From Saprospiraceae bacterium UBA2365 (GTDB lineage Bacteria; Bacteroidota; Bacteroidia; Chitinophagales; Saprospiraceae), in contig DDTL01000139.1 of the NCBI GenBank assembly GCA_002344345.1, positions 24,850 to 57,413 on the forward strand: a stretch of 32,564 bases of DNA. Direction: 5' to 3'. Below are positions 9,544 to 18,730 of the stretch, piece by piece (within the stretch, counting starts at the first letter, position 1; every line of letters starts with the position of its first letter). Under the pieces are notes generated by a model. The model was not told where the DNA came from. It saw only the letters and a program-made list of their open reading frames with translations, and made no database searches. Position numbers and translations under genes: made by a program.

Positions 9544-10602
9544 ATGGATAAGATAAAAGTCGGGATTTCAATAGGGGATCTGAATGGAATAGGACCTGAA
9601 TTGATCATAAAGACATTGGAGCATCAGGGTATTCTTAAAAGTTGCATACCAGTTATTTATGCTAGTGCCAAAGTGATTTCATATCACCGTAATGTAGCAA
9701 AATCAGAATTTTTTTCATTCAAATCTGTCAATGATGCCCACAATCTCATTGAGAATCAAGTCAATCTTATCAATTGCTGGCAGGAAAATGTGACCATTAA
9801 TCTTGGAATGATCACATCTGACGGTGGAAAATATGCCCATATCTCCTTAGACAGGGCTGTTCAAGATCTCAAAGCCGGATTAATAGATGCTTTGGTCACC
9901 AGTCCGATCAACAAAAAAGCCATGAATATGGCTAATTTTCCTCATAAAGGTCATACGGATTATCTTGGAAGTGAATTCAGTGATCATACGCCTTTGATGC
10001 TGATGGTCAGTGAAGATTTAAGGGTTGCAGTTTTGTCACACCATATTCCTTTGAAAGATGTTGCTCAGCAAGTTACCAGGGAAAGTATTTCTCGTACTCT
10101 GGAAATTCTGCAAAAAGCTTTGATCCAGGATTTTGATATTGAAAAACCGGTGATTGCGGTTTTGGGTCTCAACCCGCATGCAAGTGATGAAGGGGTGATT
10201 GGTGATGAGGAAGAGTTGATCATCAGACCTGCCATCATCGAAGCAAAGAAAAATGGTATATTGGTTTCCGGGCCTTATCCTCCGGATGGATTCTGGGGTT
10301 CAGGAAAATGGAACAAATTTGATGCCATTCTGTGCATGTATCATGATCAGGGCTTGATTCCATTCAAGATGCATAGTTTTGGACATGGAGTGAATGTGAC
10401 CGTAGGACTTCCGTTTGTGAGAACTTCTCCTGATCACGGAACTGCCTATGATATTGTCGGTACCAATACCGCCAATGAGAGCTCATTCAGAACTGCCTTG
10501 CACCTGGCCATAGATATGGCTTTGAACAGAAAAGAGTATGTTGAAATGAGGAAAAATAAGCTGGAAAAAATTGCAAAGCCCTCAGAAGAAGTAGTCGAGT
10601 AG
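9544..10602 (+). CDS. pdxA: 4-hydroxythreonine-4-phosphate dehydrogenase PdxA
   Basis: A 352-residue cytoplasmic enzyme of the DXP-dependent pyridoxal 5'-phosphate pathway. PdxA oxidises 4-phosphohydroxy-L-threonine with NAD, and the product decarboxylates to the amino-acetone phosphate used by PdxJ. The family signature is plain: GDLNGIGPE near the N terminus, SPINKKA at 120-126, GHTDYLG at 136-142, MYHDQG at 265-270 and SPDHGTAYDI at 295-304. The three metal-binding histidines expected by comparison with the Escherichia coli enzyme fall at H166, H212 and H267. Length is slightly above the usual 330. The ATG at 9544 begins directly with the conserved VGISIGD strand. It is transcribed alone; no pdxJ is in the window. 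The downstream neighbour is convergent. Confidence 0.96.
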   Translation: MDKIKVGISIGDLNGIGPELIIKTLEHQGILKSCIPVIYASAKVISYHRNVAKSEFFSFKSVNDAHNLIENQVNLINCWQENVTINLGMITSDGGKYAHISLDRAVQDLKAGLIDALVTSPINKKAMNMANFPHKGHTDYLGSEFSDHTPLMLMVSEDLRVAVLSHHIPLKDVAQQVTRESISRTLEILQKALIQDFDIEKPVIAVLGLNPHASDEGVIGDEEELIIRPAIIEAKKNGILVSGPYPPDGFWGSGKWNKFDAILCMYHDQGLIPFKMHSFGHGVNVTVGLPFVRTSPDHGTAYDIVGTNTANESSFRTALHLAIDMALNRKEYVEMRKNKLEKIAKPSEEVVE

Positions 10603-10932
10603 GTATCCAAGTATTATACTCAGAATTGCTAAATTTCGGCTCTATCCGAACATTCTCACGAGATTGGTTTAAGCACTACTAATCCCTAACGGCTTTGCAT
10701 AAGCGACGTTCTCAGTTCATCGCGATTCAAAGGTAGGTCAATTTAATAAAACTACAAAGAAAAAACTAAAAATACCTTCAAACTACCCTATAAACGCAAA
10801 AATGTACGATTTAGTTTCATCGGAGAGTTTTATTGCCAAATTCATAGAAAATCTGGTATGAATTACTTCAAAAAGAGTAAAATAATATTTTGGTCGCTTT
10901 AGGAATTTTTTTATTTGATCGCAGTTAAATGA
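10603..10932. other. Convergent intergenic gap without a recognisable gene
   Basis: The gap between the 3' ends of pdxA and the lyase-like T9SS cargo is 358 bases (10603-10960). No reading frame, RNA gene or strong intrinsic terminator was found in this part. Composition around 10630-10740 is less A+T rich than the rest of the gap. Confidence 0.4.
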
Positions 10933-10953
10933 GCTTTAAATTTATATTAAAGC
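10933..10953 (-). terminator. Terminator-like hairpin after the lyase-like cargo gene
   Basis: GCTTTAA (10933-10939) pairs with TTAAAGC (10947-10953) across a 7-base loop, 8 bases beyond the minus-strand stop codon at 10961. The U tract on the minus strand is poor (TCATTTAAC), so termination strength is doubtful. Confidence 0.35.
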
Positions 10954-10960
10954 CACTTTC

Positions 10961-12169
10961 TTACATCAGGATCAATTTTTGAAATATTGAGCCGCTTTTA
11001 TTTTTTGTGTGAAAAAAATAGATGCCTGGTGGAAGTTCAGGGATCAATATCTTTTGATTTTCCTGTTCCGTCTGACCGGAAAACACGATGTATTGTGCAT
11101 GATCAAGTATGAAAAATTCTGTTCCGGGTTCAAGCCCCTGAGTAAAAATAAAGTGATCGGCAGGATTCGGATAGATCTTGACCGATGATGATGTGTTCTG
11201 TTCCACAACGGCAGAAGGAACATGTACAGGTCCTATATATTTTGAAGCGACTACCAGATTGTCATACATTATATAGCTGGAAGGCGCTTCCGGATCATCA
11301 TGATAAAACTGGATCCAGATATAGTTGAATAACTGTTCGGCTTGTGTTCTCCATTGAAACCCTTCAAAAGCTTCCTGCCCAGGATCGATAAAGAAATTTC
11401 CCCAGACCCAGCTACCGTTTGGAAAACCATTTCCCCAATGTCCTGTTTCCACGCCATTGATCCAGGTTTTTAGTTCTCCGTTTTTTTCTGTCACAGGATC
11501 ATTGAGTTTGATCATGATCTCTACGCAGGTCCACTCATCCAATAATGTTACAGGTGGTGGATTGTAATTTCCGCATTGCATAAAATTTCCCCAGCATGCT
11601 TCATCGGGGAATGATCTCATTTCGCCCCAATAGATATAAGGTGCTATATGGGTAAATGGATGGATCCAATTACTATCCATGATTTCGTAAGCGATGGAGA
11701 ACCTTGTGTCTCCAAGTCCGCAGATACCTGCTCTGGGATAAGGCCAATCCAAAGGAGGAATATAACCACCTATCCAAACGCCTTCATGGTGAAAAAAATT
11801 TACGGAAGTGGCAGGATATTTGACATAATACCTCACATATATCTCATTATCAAACCCTTCCTGGAAGTGCTTATATAGATATCCGCCTGAATTAACTCCC
11901 TGGATGCTGTGGACCTTCAGGGATTTACCTCCATTCAACCCATCAGGACAATCTGTTTCAAGACTCATTCCGTCTCCATTTACAACAGTCGAATATCTGG
12001 ATAAAATGTTTTCTAAACCGTCATCAAATTTTTCAACAAAATATACATTGGTATCATATTCAATCCCTGAATCATAAGGATAAGCTTTCGAGAGCTGGGC
12101 AATGACTTTTCCATAAGATACCAGACAAATCATTAGAATGAAACTACGGAAATATAGGCTGTATTTCAT
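10961..12169 (-). CDS. T9SS cargo protein with polysaccharide lyase/lectin-like domain
   Basis: A 402-residue secreted protein. The N terminus is a signal peptide (hydrophobic residues about 9-23, cleavage probably after AQ). The central part, roughly residues 40-310, has the pattern of a concanavalin-type jelly roll resembling polysaccharide-lyase 14-like domains: EIYVRYYVKYP, FFHHEGVWIGGY, a WTCVEIMIKLN strand, GELKTWINGVE and a closing YDNLVVASKYIGP. The last about 70 residues form a type A T9SS sorting domain starting VKIYPNPADH. Binding or cleavage of a polysaccharide is the likely role; I cannot identify catalytic residues with certainty. The start codon lies only 35 bases beyond the stop of the peptidase-propeller-barrel gene on the same strand, so the two are probably co-transcribed. 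Confidence 0.75.
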   Translation of the reverse strand: MKYSLYFRSFILMICLVSYGKVIAQLSKAYPYDSGIEYDTNVYFVEKFDDGLENILSRYSTVVNGDGMSLETDCPDGLNGGKSLKVHSIQGVNSGGYLYKHFQEGFDNEIYVRYYVKYPATSVNFFHHEGVWIGGYIPPLDWPYPRAGICGLGDTRFSIAYEIMDSNWIHPFTHIAPYIYWGEMRSFPDEACWGNFMQCGNYNPPPVTLLDEWTCVEIMIKLNDPVTEKNGELKTWINGVETGHWGNGFPNGSWVWGNFFIDPGQEAFEGFQWRTQAEQLFNYIWIQFYHDDPEAPSSYIMYDNLVVASKYIGPVHVPSAVVEQNTSSSVKIYPNPADHFIFTQGLEPGTEFFILDHAQYIVFSGQTEQENQKILIPELPPGIYFFHTKNKSGSIFQKLILM

Positions 12170-12204
12170 ATCTGTTCAATTGGTTGATTTGAATGGCCCA
12201 TTTA

Positions 12205-15200
12205 CTAAAAACCAGGAATCAGATTGAAACCAAACACAAATTTTGAGTCTTTTTGCAATGGCCAGGCAACATAAGGTTCAACCACTAATGCGCCCATGAG
12301 ATTTAACCTTACAGCCAGGCCGGTACTCATCACCAGCGCTGGTTTAAGATACTCCGTGACGGCAACTCCATTTTGGTATCCGGTTACGACCAGTTCTCCA
12401 TAACGCAGATGTGAATATTCATCAAATGCCACACCGGCATCAAAAAATAAGGCGATATCACTGAAAACGAATTTGGATGTGACCACTGACAATCTACGCA
12501 TGCCGGAGAATGGGAATCTCAATTCAAAATTACCCATGAACATTTTTGATCCAAGCATTTGTTCAAAATAAATTCCATTTTGTTCAGCGACATCGATATT
12601 GAAAAAAGGTGAATAATACCCTCTTACCAAACCCATTTGGGCTATATAAAGCGGATAAACGGAATGTGCGTCCTGATTGAACCGGTTATATAACATACCT
12701 CTGAAAGCCAATGAAATGGGTTTCATCCAATGGTAATAGCGAAAATCAGCCAGCAAAGCTGTGTATTTGTCTGTCCCAAAATATTGTTCTGCACTGATCC
12801 GGTATCTGTAACCCTTTAATGGTGAAGTAAATCCATTGTAGGAATTGTCACCCACCAAAGCGACATTTACACCGGAACTGAATCCTTTGATAAGGGAAAA
12901 GTAATCGCTGAAAATCAGTGTATCAGCCAAGGGCTCACGGAATTTTTCCTGGCCGTAATATATATAATTGAAGGCATCGTAATACTCGTTGATCACATCA
13001 TACCTGAAGCTCCTGAATCCGCCGGAAATGCCGCCTTCCAACCTAAGCGTGGGAGAAAACGGGTAGTGTGCGAACAAATTGACAGACTCATTGAAAACCC
13101 TGATAAGATGGGTCGCAACCTTGTTGGTCAGAATCGTACCATTCTCAAGTTCAAGCGGAAAATTATAATAAACTTCGCTGTACCCGGTACTGTAAGGAAT
13201 ATGAGAAATCCCTGCTCCCCAGGCAAATCGTTTTTGCCTGTTGAGGTATGTCAACTGACCCCCAAAATCATAAATATCTCCGTTCAGTGCGATTTGAGTG
13301 TAAAGTTGATGATTGCCCAACATATCGCCGAAAAGCAATTCGACACCACCCATCATACCTGTATAATTTCCAATGGTTGTATTGCCAACACCTACTCCGG
13401 CACTGCCACCGACGTAATCCAGTTTGAATTTTGGGCGGTATTTATTGTCTTTAAATTCAGTCGGATCGGTTTTGGCGATCAAATCCTGGTTGGACATATT
13501 CACATTGACCACATCCAAATCAGGATTCAGATTGACAGGAAGGATAGCTGCTGTAAAATCAGTTACAGCCGGATCAACCGTAATGCTGTCCAATGATTCA
13601 ATTCCTGTCCTGTATATGTTATACTCTTTGGAATAATAATGTGTATAGTATAACTGGTTGTTTGACCATGCGATGCTGATGGCCGGGCTGTAACTGGTAA
13701 TCCCGCTGATACCGGTCAGAAAGTTGGTTTTTTGATAAACTTCACCAGTCTTGACATTATATGAGTAGAGATTCCTGAAACCATCCCGGTCAGAGAGGAA
13801 ATACAGATTGTTTTCAGAATCAAAAACAGGATTCAGATTATCTGCTCCCGGGAAAACATTCAGGTAAGAGACAGATTTGGTTTCCATGTCCATCACGGCA
13901 AGATTAAAAGTCCATTTTCCGTTTTTCCTTCCAAGTATCATGCTGTTTTTATCAGAACTAAAAACCAGTTTGTTTCCATCAGGGGAAAAAGAAGCATGGA
14001 TTTCAGAATACATATCATCTGTCAGTTTTTCCAGTTTTTTCCCCTTGAAAGTATAGGCGTACAGATCTGTTTGTCCGTTTTCAAGTCCGGTAAGTACCAG
14101 ATATTTACCATCGGGTGACCAAACAGGGTTGGTAAATGCATGTAAATTTTTGAATTCGATGGTTTCACTTGTTTTTTCACTCTCAATATCCTTTATTACC
14201 AGGATGTTTTTGCCATCCCTGAAGGCTACGAATGCAAATTTTTTACTGTTGGGCGACCAGGTACCGGAAGATTCCATAAAATTATAATTTTCGATATCCC
14301 GGTCTTTTAGCTGGCTGGAAAGTTTTTTGATGATCTTTCCGGTTCTGGTATCCGCCAAATAAAGATCAGTTGTAAATAATTCTTTTTCGGAGAAAAACGC
14401 CAGATAACGACCATTGGGGCTAACGGCGGGAGAAATGTTTGTTTCACCTGCATTTTCAGAACTGATTATTTTTTTTCCAATGGTTTTCTCTTTTTTTCCC
14501 TCCACATAAGGTGCATAATGAGACTTGATAGTTTCTACCCATTTTTTGCTCAACTCTCTGTATTCGATGCCTGTCGTCATGTAAATACCGGTCTCAATAC
14601 CATAAATAGCCGTATTTCTGAAAAGTGGTTCAATGACCTGATCACCAAAATTCCCAGTCATAAATGATAGAAAAACGTGACCATAACGATATGGAAAGTA
14701 CGTAAAATCGTTGAGTTTGTTGAAAGTTGGCACATCATCATTCAGAACTGCATCTCTCATCCACATTGCTGTAAATGGATCTACTCTTCCTATGGACAGA
14801 TATTCAGCCATTCCTTCCACCAACCAAAGAGGAAGGTTGCCAAGAGACTGAACGCTGGTTGAATCGCTTTGGGAGATCAGATTGAATTGAAAAGCATGGA
14901 CCAACTCGTGTCCGATCACGTGATGAGTTTGCTGATTGGTGAATGAAAGAGGTATGACCACCCTGTTTTTGAACAATTCCGTGACACCTCCGGTACCGAC
15001 GCCTATGGAGCCGGAAACTGTATTGGTTTGCTGAAAATCAGCGTGATTATTATAAAGGATAAAAGGGTTTTTTTGATAAAAACTATCTGAGAAGACTGCA
15101 TGATGCAATTGGAACCAAAGTTCCAATTGTTGTGCGATGCTTTCCACCCTGTTTTTATTATCCAGATAGTGGTAAATTTCAAAATTGGGTGTTTCTTTTA

Positions 15201-15318
15201 CTTTGAAATTAAATTCCTCGTATCTCATCTTATTTTTCCCAAAACTCTGACCATTTACCGTAGGGTTTAAGCTTATGAAGCAGAGCACAACAATTGATAA
15301 GGATATGATTTTTTGCAT
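12205..15318 (-). CDS. Zinc-peptidase-like, beta-propeller and outer-membrane barrel fusion protein
   Basis: A 1,037-residue envelope protein in three parts. Numbering is from the start chosen here, ATG at 15318, because a signal peptide (MQKIISLSIVVLCF..., cleavage after GQ) begins there; the frame is open to 15420. (1) About residues 25-290: peptidase-MA-like domain with HELVH at 137-141 and WLVEGMAEY, whose glutamate at 168 is the likely third zinc ligand. (2) About 290-610: TolB/PD40-type propeller repeats, each with an S-P-D/N-G-K motif. (3) From about 627: a BamA/D15-like transmembrane beta-barrel ending in phenylalanine, as outer-membrane proteins do. The catalytic side is predicted to sit in the periplasm or at the surface, tethered to the barrel. 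The substrate is unknown. It probably forms an operon with the lyase-like cargo gene 35 bases downstream. Confidence 0.8.
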   Translation of the reverse strand: MQKIISLSIVVLCFISLNPTVNGQSFGKNKMRYEEFNFKVKETPNFEIYHYLDNKNRVESIAQQLELWFQLHHAVFSDSFYQKNPFILYNNHADFQQTNTVSGSIGVGTGGVTELFKNRVVIPLSFTNQQTHHVIGHELVHAFQFNLISQSDSTSVQSLGNLPLWLVEGMAEYLSIGRVDPFTAMWMRDAVLNDDVPTFNKLNDFTYFPYRYGHVFLSFMTGNFGDQVIEPLFRNTAIYGIETGIYMTTGIEYRELSKKWVETIKSHYAPYVEGKKEKTIGKKIISSENAGETNISPAVSPNGRYLAFFSEKELFTTDLYLADTRTGKIIKKLSSQLKDRDIENYNFMESSGTWSPNSKKFAFVAFRDGKNILVIKDIESEKTSETIEFKNLHAFTNPVWSPDGKYLVLTGLENGQTDLYAYTFKGKKLEKLTDDMYSEIHASFSPDGNKLVFSSDKNSMILGRKNGKWTFNLAVMDMETKSVSYLNVFPGADNLNPVFDSENNLYFLSDRDGFRNLYSYNVKTGEVYQKTNFLTGISGITSYSPAISIAWSNNQLYYTHYYSKEYNIYRTGIESLDSITVDPAVTDFTAAILPVNLNPDLDVVNVNMSNQDLIAKTDPTEFKDNKYRPKFKLDYVGGSAGVGVGNTTIGNYTGMMGGVELLFGDMLGNHQLYTQIALNGDIYDFGGQLTYLNRQKRFAWGAGISHIPYSTGYSEVYYNFPLELENGTILTNKVATHLIRVFNESVNLFAHYPFSPTLRLEGGISGGFRSFRYDVINEYYDAFNYIYYGQEKFREPLADTLIFSDYFSLIKGFSSGVNVALVGDNSYNGFTSPLKGYRYRISAEQYFGTDKYTALLADFRYYHWMKPISLAFRGMLYNRFNQDAHSVYPLYIAQMGLVRGYYSPFFNIDVAEQNGIYFEQMLGSKMFMGNFELRFPFSGMRRLSVVTSKFVFSDIALFFDAGVAFDEYSHLRYGELVVTGYQNGVAVTEYLKPALVMSTGLAVRLNLMGALVVEPYVAWPLQKDSKFVFGFNLIPGF

Positions 15319-15513
15319 TTCTATTGTTTTTTTAACAATTAATTTCAACCGATTTACAAGATTCGCAATGATTTTTTGGAACTTGTGGTGTTGATTTGTC
15401 ACCCATCTGATATTTAACACTTTGAAGTTGTTTAAAAATTATTTTCAGCAATCAACATATTTTTAAACAACCTTACCTGGACGAGCCAGAACCAAAGAAG
15501 AAATTGATTTAAG

Positions 15514-15571
15514 AACCCCAAGCCGCTTCGCTACGGGGGTTCGACCCCGTTGGATTAACATCCTACGGGGT
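15514..15571. repeat. GC-rich compound palindrome with alternating ACCCCGT / ACGGGGT arms
   Basis: AACCCC (15514-15519) can pair with GGGGTT (15536-15541); ACGGGG (15533-15538) can pair with CCCCGT (15545-15550); ACCCCGT (15544-15550) can pair with ACGGGGT (15565-15571). The last stem is extended by GGAT/ATCC (15552-15555 / 15560-15563) around a TAAC loop. The three stems are mutually exclusive in part. Its G+C content contrasts with the A+T-rich surroundings. The look is that of the dispersed intergenic palindromes found in many Bacteroidota, but only one copy lies in this window. Confidence 0.65.
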
Positions 15572-15699
15572 AAATATTCAATATGGCATTTTTTATAAGA
15601 TCAAAATTCCTTATAGTTCTGCCAAAAAACACACACGAATTCAATTTTTAAGACACTAAATATGTATCACATCTTCCAAAAAACATTTGTTTACTACAC

Positions 15700-15754
15700 T
15701 ATAACATAAAAATAAATAAAATTATTTATGTCGAATGTCAGGATTTATGTTATA
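15700..15754. repeat. 11-bp perfect inverted repeat with nested hairpin
   Basis: TATAACATAAA (15700-15710) and TTTATGTTATA (15744-15754) are exact reverse complements, 33 bases apart. Inside them ATAAATA (15712-15718) pairs with TATTTAT (15723-15729). The arms are A+T rich, so chance is more likely than for a mixed sequence. Confidence 0.5.
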
Positions 15755-15777
15755 AAAAAGTTAAACCCGGATTTTAT

Positions 15778-15799
15778 AAAAACTGAGTAATCAGTTTTT
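15778..15799. terminator. Bidirectional terminator-like hairpin
   Basis: AAAAACTGA (15778-15786) and TCAGTTTTT (15791-15799) form a perfect 9-bp stem with a GTAA tetraloop, with U-rich arms on both strands. It could end transcripts coming from the PBP1A gene (stop at 16022), although it lies about 220 bases downstream. Confidence 0.45.
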
Positions 15800-15813
15800 G
15801 TTCCAGTGTATGA

Positions 15814-15831
15814 GGAAAAAATGCTTTTTCC
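15814..15831. repeat. Short perfect hairpin GGAAAAA-ATGC-TTTTTCC
   Basis: Seven base pairs (15814-15820 with 15825-15831) around an ATGC loop, 14 bases from the preceding hairpin. It may act with it in termination. Confidence 0.45.
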
Positions 15832-16021
15832 AAAATGAATCTGGTCAATTACAATAAAGTTCCCCCAAAAAACTGATTTTCTGGTCTTATCGTCTAAACC
15901 AAATATTTGAAGTTCCAAAGTGTGCAGTTTTTGATTTCAGAATAATCCATCAACTAAACAAGCACAAAGCTTATAAGTTTTTTATGATGCCCACTATCCG
16001 CACTTTGATACACAATAGTGT

Positions 16022-18697
16022 TTATTCTCCGTTTTCTTCAAATTCCTCATCAAATTCATCGTACTGAATTTTCTGCTGCATGCTTTCCCTGCGTTCTTCT
16101 GAAGGAGTAATCCGTTTGTATTTGGCGCAATCCAGCAATTCCCTATATGACGGGTCTGCAGGCACTTCAAAATCTTTACGGTAATTCAGTTTGATCAAAG
16201 GATCTTTTTCTATGGCCAGTAAGAAATTTTGGGCAACAGGTCTAGCCAGGGTGAATCCCTGACCGTCATCCAGGGTAAAGAATCTAACCCATTTTTCGTC
16301 ACCTCCAACCCATGTGCTCACAACTAAATTGGGTGTAATGCCAATGAACCAGGCATCATTGTAATCGTTGGTGGTTCCGGTCTTGCCGCCAACCCTGCTT
16401 TTTACCCCACCCAGAGAAAATTTGCCGGCAACATTATTTTTAAGCATATCCACCATCACAAAATTGTGGACAGGGTTAAGCGCCTTGTTTTGTTTTGGCA
16501 TACTGGTGTAGATGACTTTACCATTTTTATCCTCAATATGAGTGACAAAAACAGGTTCGGTGTATTCGCCATTGTTGGCAAAAGTTCCGTATAGCCCGGT
16601 CATGTCGAAAACGGAAATGTCAGCAGCTCCAAGGCTGATGGCAGGATATTCAGGTAATAACAAATTACCTCCGGGGACACGTTTGTCAACAGGAATGCCC
16701 ATGGCTTTTGCCATATCCCGGATCACCTGAACGTTGCCAAGCTCTTTAACCAACCTGACTGTAATTGAATTTTTGGAATAGAGTAAACCATGGTACAGGT
16801 TGTATTTATTTTGAGTAAATCTATTGTCGGCATTTGCAGGCGACCATTCTTTGTCTATATTAAAACTGCTTTCGCCTGGTGAAATAGTATATTGAATATC
16901 CTCGAACTCCATACAGGGGGACATACCCTGAACAGCGATGGCTGTAGCATAAACAACTGGTTTGAAAGTAGAACCAACCTGCCTGAGGCTGTTGATGTGG
17001 TCAAATTTAAAATATTTAAAACCTACTCCACCCACCCATGCTTTGATATGACCAGTTCCGGATTCCATGACCAACATACCCGTTTGCAAATGTCGCATAT
17101 GATACAACACCGAATCCCGGGGTGTCATAGTACTGTCTTTTTCCAGGGATTGGTTGTATGTAAAAACTTTCATTTTTACTGGTGTATCAAATGCTTTTTT
17201 TATTTTTTGGTCAAATGCTTTTTTTGCTTTGATCAATGTATTCCAATATTTGCCGGACATCAGATCCCGACATTTGGGGATACTTGCTTTTTGGATGATC
17301 CCTGCTTTTCGCAATGCATTCAAATCCGTATTTCCCTTTTCTACTTCGATGAGTTGATCGATGATTTTTTCATTGAGCACAAGTCCACCAAACTGCAATT
17401 CAACTTGCTCCAGAAACGGACTCAGGATCTTTTGTTTAATCTTTTGATATCTGTCAGAATTAATGATGTGATTGTCAACGCTTTCGATACGAATCTGTTT
17501 TTGATAATCATCTGCTTCAAAAATAAATGGATTCATTCCCCTCCAAACTCTCCAATATCTGCGCTGGTTTTTTTTCATCTGATCAAACACAGCTGCCTCC
17601 GCGTGTTTTTGGTAGTTAAGATCGATGGTGGTAAATATTTTTAAGCCATCAGTATATATATTATAGGCTGAGCCGTCCGGTTTTCTGATATTTTTCTCTT
17701 CAAGGGTTTTGGTCAGCCATTTGGTCAGTTCAGCCCTGAAATAAGGCGCCGGTCCACTATCATGTGATTCCATGCTGAAGGCTGTGATATCGATATCTTT
17801 ATTTTTGAGTGTATCATAAACGGCAATGGGCAATCTTCTGTATTCAACCAATTGCCAGAGAACAACATTTCTTCTTTCTTTGGCTTTGACAGGAAATCTG
17901 ACCGGATTGTAAAGAGACGGATTTTTGAGCATTCCGATCAGGGTAGCCGCTTCAGAATAATCCAGATCACGCTGGTCTTTTCCAAAATATGTATTGGAAG
18001 CAGCCTGAATGCCATGAGCTCCATAGATGAATTCAAATTTATTGAGATACATGGCGAGGATCTCTTCTTTGGTATAGCTCTTTTCAAGTCTGACTGCGGT
18101 GATCCATTCCTTGAACTTGATCCGGATGAGCATCAATGATTTGGTTAAACGCGATTTCCCTTTAAAGGACGGGCGATCAAACAGGAGTTTAGCCAATTGC
18201 TGAGTGATGGTACTTCCCCCTCCTGAACTTTCCTTTTGCATTATCAGGGTTTTAAAAATCACTCTGATTGTGGCCCGGAGATCTATGCCGGGGTGTAATA
18301 GAAAACGTACATCTTCGGCAGCCAGTACTGATTCAATGATTTTCGGCGAAATGGAATCATAAGGAACTGTTACCCTGTTCTCAACATAATATCTGCCAAA
18401 GGGAACCTCATTTGCATCATAAACAACACTGGCCAGATTGTATTTCGGGTTTTCAAGTTGGTCGAAAGTAGGCAATTTGGAGTTGGACAGGTAAATGAAT
18501 CCCAAAAATGTGATCAGCACCAAAAATATAGCCCCTGCCCAGAAGCCTTTGATGATTTTTTTTTGCCAGGGATTGAGGTCATCGAACAAATGCAGCAAAA
18601 AGTGCTTAACTTTTTTTGCCCAATCAGCTATGTTAAACAGCAAATCAGATAACCGGATTGGTTTCCTCATATCTTCATTTTTATTTTGCTGTTCCAT
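16022..18697 (-). CDS. Penicillin-binding protein 1A, bifunctional transglycosylase/transpeptidase
   Basis: An 891-residue class A PBP that polymerises lipid II and cross-links peptidoglycan at the inner membrane. A short cytoplasmic N terminus is followed by one membrane anchor at about residues 51-71. The GT51 transglycosylase domain shows the catalytic glutamate in AAEDVRF (E128), GGSTITQQLAK (160-170) and KEEILAMYLNK (210-220). The transpeptidase has the three penicillin-binding motifs: STFK (S576-K579), SKN (641-643) and KTG (772-774), all intact. The C terminus is acidic (EFDEEFEENGE). The ATG at 18697 suits the membrane topology and lies about 25 bases below a TACATTTG promoter box. 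The upstream M14 carboxypeptidase gene is on the same strand but 285 bases away, so it is probably separately transcribed. Confidence 0.96.
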   Translation of the reverse strand: MEQQNKNEDMRKPIRLSDLLFNIADWAKKVKHFLLHLFDDLNPWQKKIIKGFWAGAIFLVLITFLGFIYLSNSKLPTFDQLENPKYNLASVVYDANEVPFGRYYVENRVTVPYDSISPKIIESVLAAEDVRFLLHPGIDLRATIRVIFKTLIMQKESSGGGSTITQQLAKLLFDRPSFKGKSRLTKSLMLIRIKFKEWITAVRLEKSYTKEEILAMYLNKFEFIYGAHGIQAASNTYFGKDQRDLDYSEAATLIGMLKNPSLYNPVRFPVKAKERRNVVLWQLVEYRRLPIAVYDTLKNKDIDITAFSMESHDSGPAPYFRAELTKWLTKTLEEKNIRKPDGSAYNIYTDGLKIFTTIDLNYQKHAEAAVFDQMKKNQRRYWRVWRGMNPFIFEADDYQKQIRIESVDNHIINSDRYQKIKQKILSPFLEQVELQFGGLVLNEKIIDQLIEVEKGNTDLNALRKAGIIQKASIPKCRDLMSGKYWNTLIKAKKAFDQKIKKAFDTPVKMKVFTYNQSLEKDSTMTPRDSVLYHMRHLQTGMLVMESGTGHIKAWVGGVGFKYFKFDHINSLRQVGSTFKPVVYATAIAVQGMSPCMEFEDIQYTISPGESSFNIDKEWSPANADNRFTQNKYNLYHGLLYSKNSITVRLVKELGNVQVIRDMAKAMGIPVDKRVPGGNLLLPEYPAISLGAADISVFDMTGLYGTFANNGEYTEPVFVTHIEDKNGKVIYTSMPKQNKALNPVHNFVMVDMLKNNVAGKFSLGGVKSRVGGKTGTTNDYNDAWFIGITPNLVVSTWVGGDEKWVRFFTLDDGQGFTLARPVAQNFLLAIEKDPLIKLNYRKDFEVPADPSYRELLDCAKYKRITPSEERRESMQQKIQYDEFDEEFEENGE

Positions 18698-18722
18698 GCA
18701 CTCATTAATTGGTTTAACCTTG

Positions 18723-18730
18723 CAAATGTA
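18723..18730 (-). promoter_or_regulatory. Predicted -7 box of the PBP1A promoter
   Basis: TACATTTG on the minus strand, the same octamer as in the yifB promoter, 25 bases before the ATG. No good -33 TTTG is visible at the expected spacing. The remainder of the 285-base gap (18698-18982) holds nothing recognisable. Confidence 0.45.

Larger units (their letters stand above)
15319..16021. other. 703-base non-coding gap rich in inverted repeats
   Basis: This is the longest stretch without a gene. I found no protein-like frame, tRNA or rRNA and no clear TAnnTTTG promoter for the gene to the left. It does contain a set of inverted repeats between 15514 and 15831, listed one by one. It follows the 3' end of the PBP1A gene and precedes the fusion-protein gene, both on the minus strand. 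Confidence 0.6.

Noticed and set aside
10620..10740. A possible small RNA or attachment site in the less A+T-rich part of the pdxA downstream gap.
   Set aside because: Only three- to four-base stems could be drawn, with no repeat partner elsewhere in the window.
15533..15550. GGTTCGA flanked by complementary arms, resembling a tRNA T-arm.
   Set aside because: The stem-loop looks like a T-arm, but there is no acceptor, D or anticodon stem in the preceding 60 bases and no CCA-compatible 3' end; the sequence is better explained by the compound palindrome.
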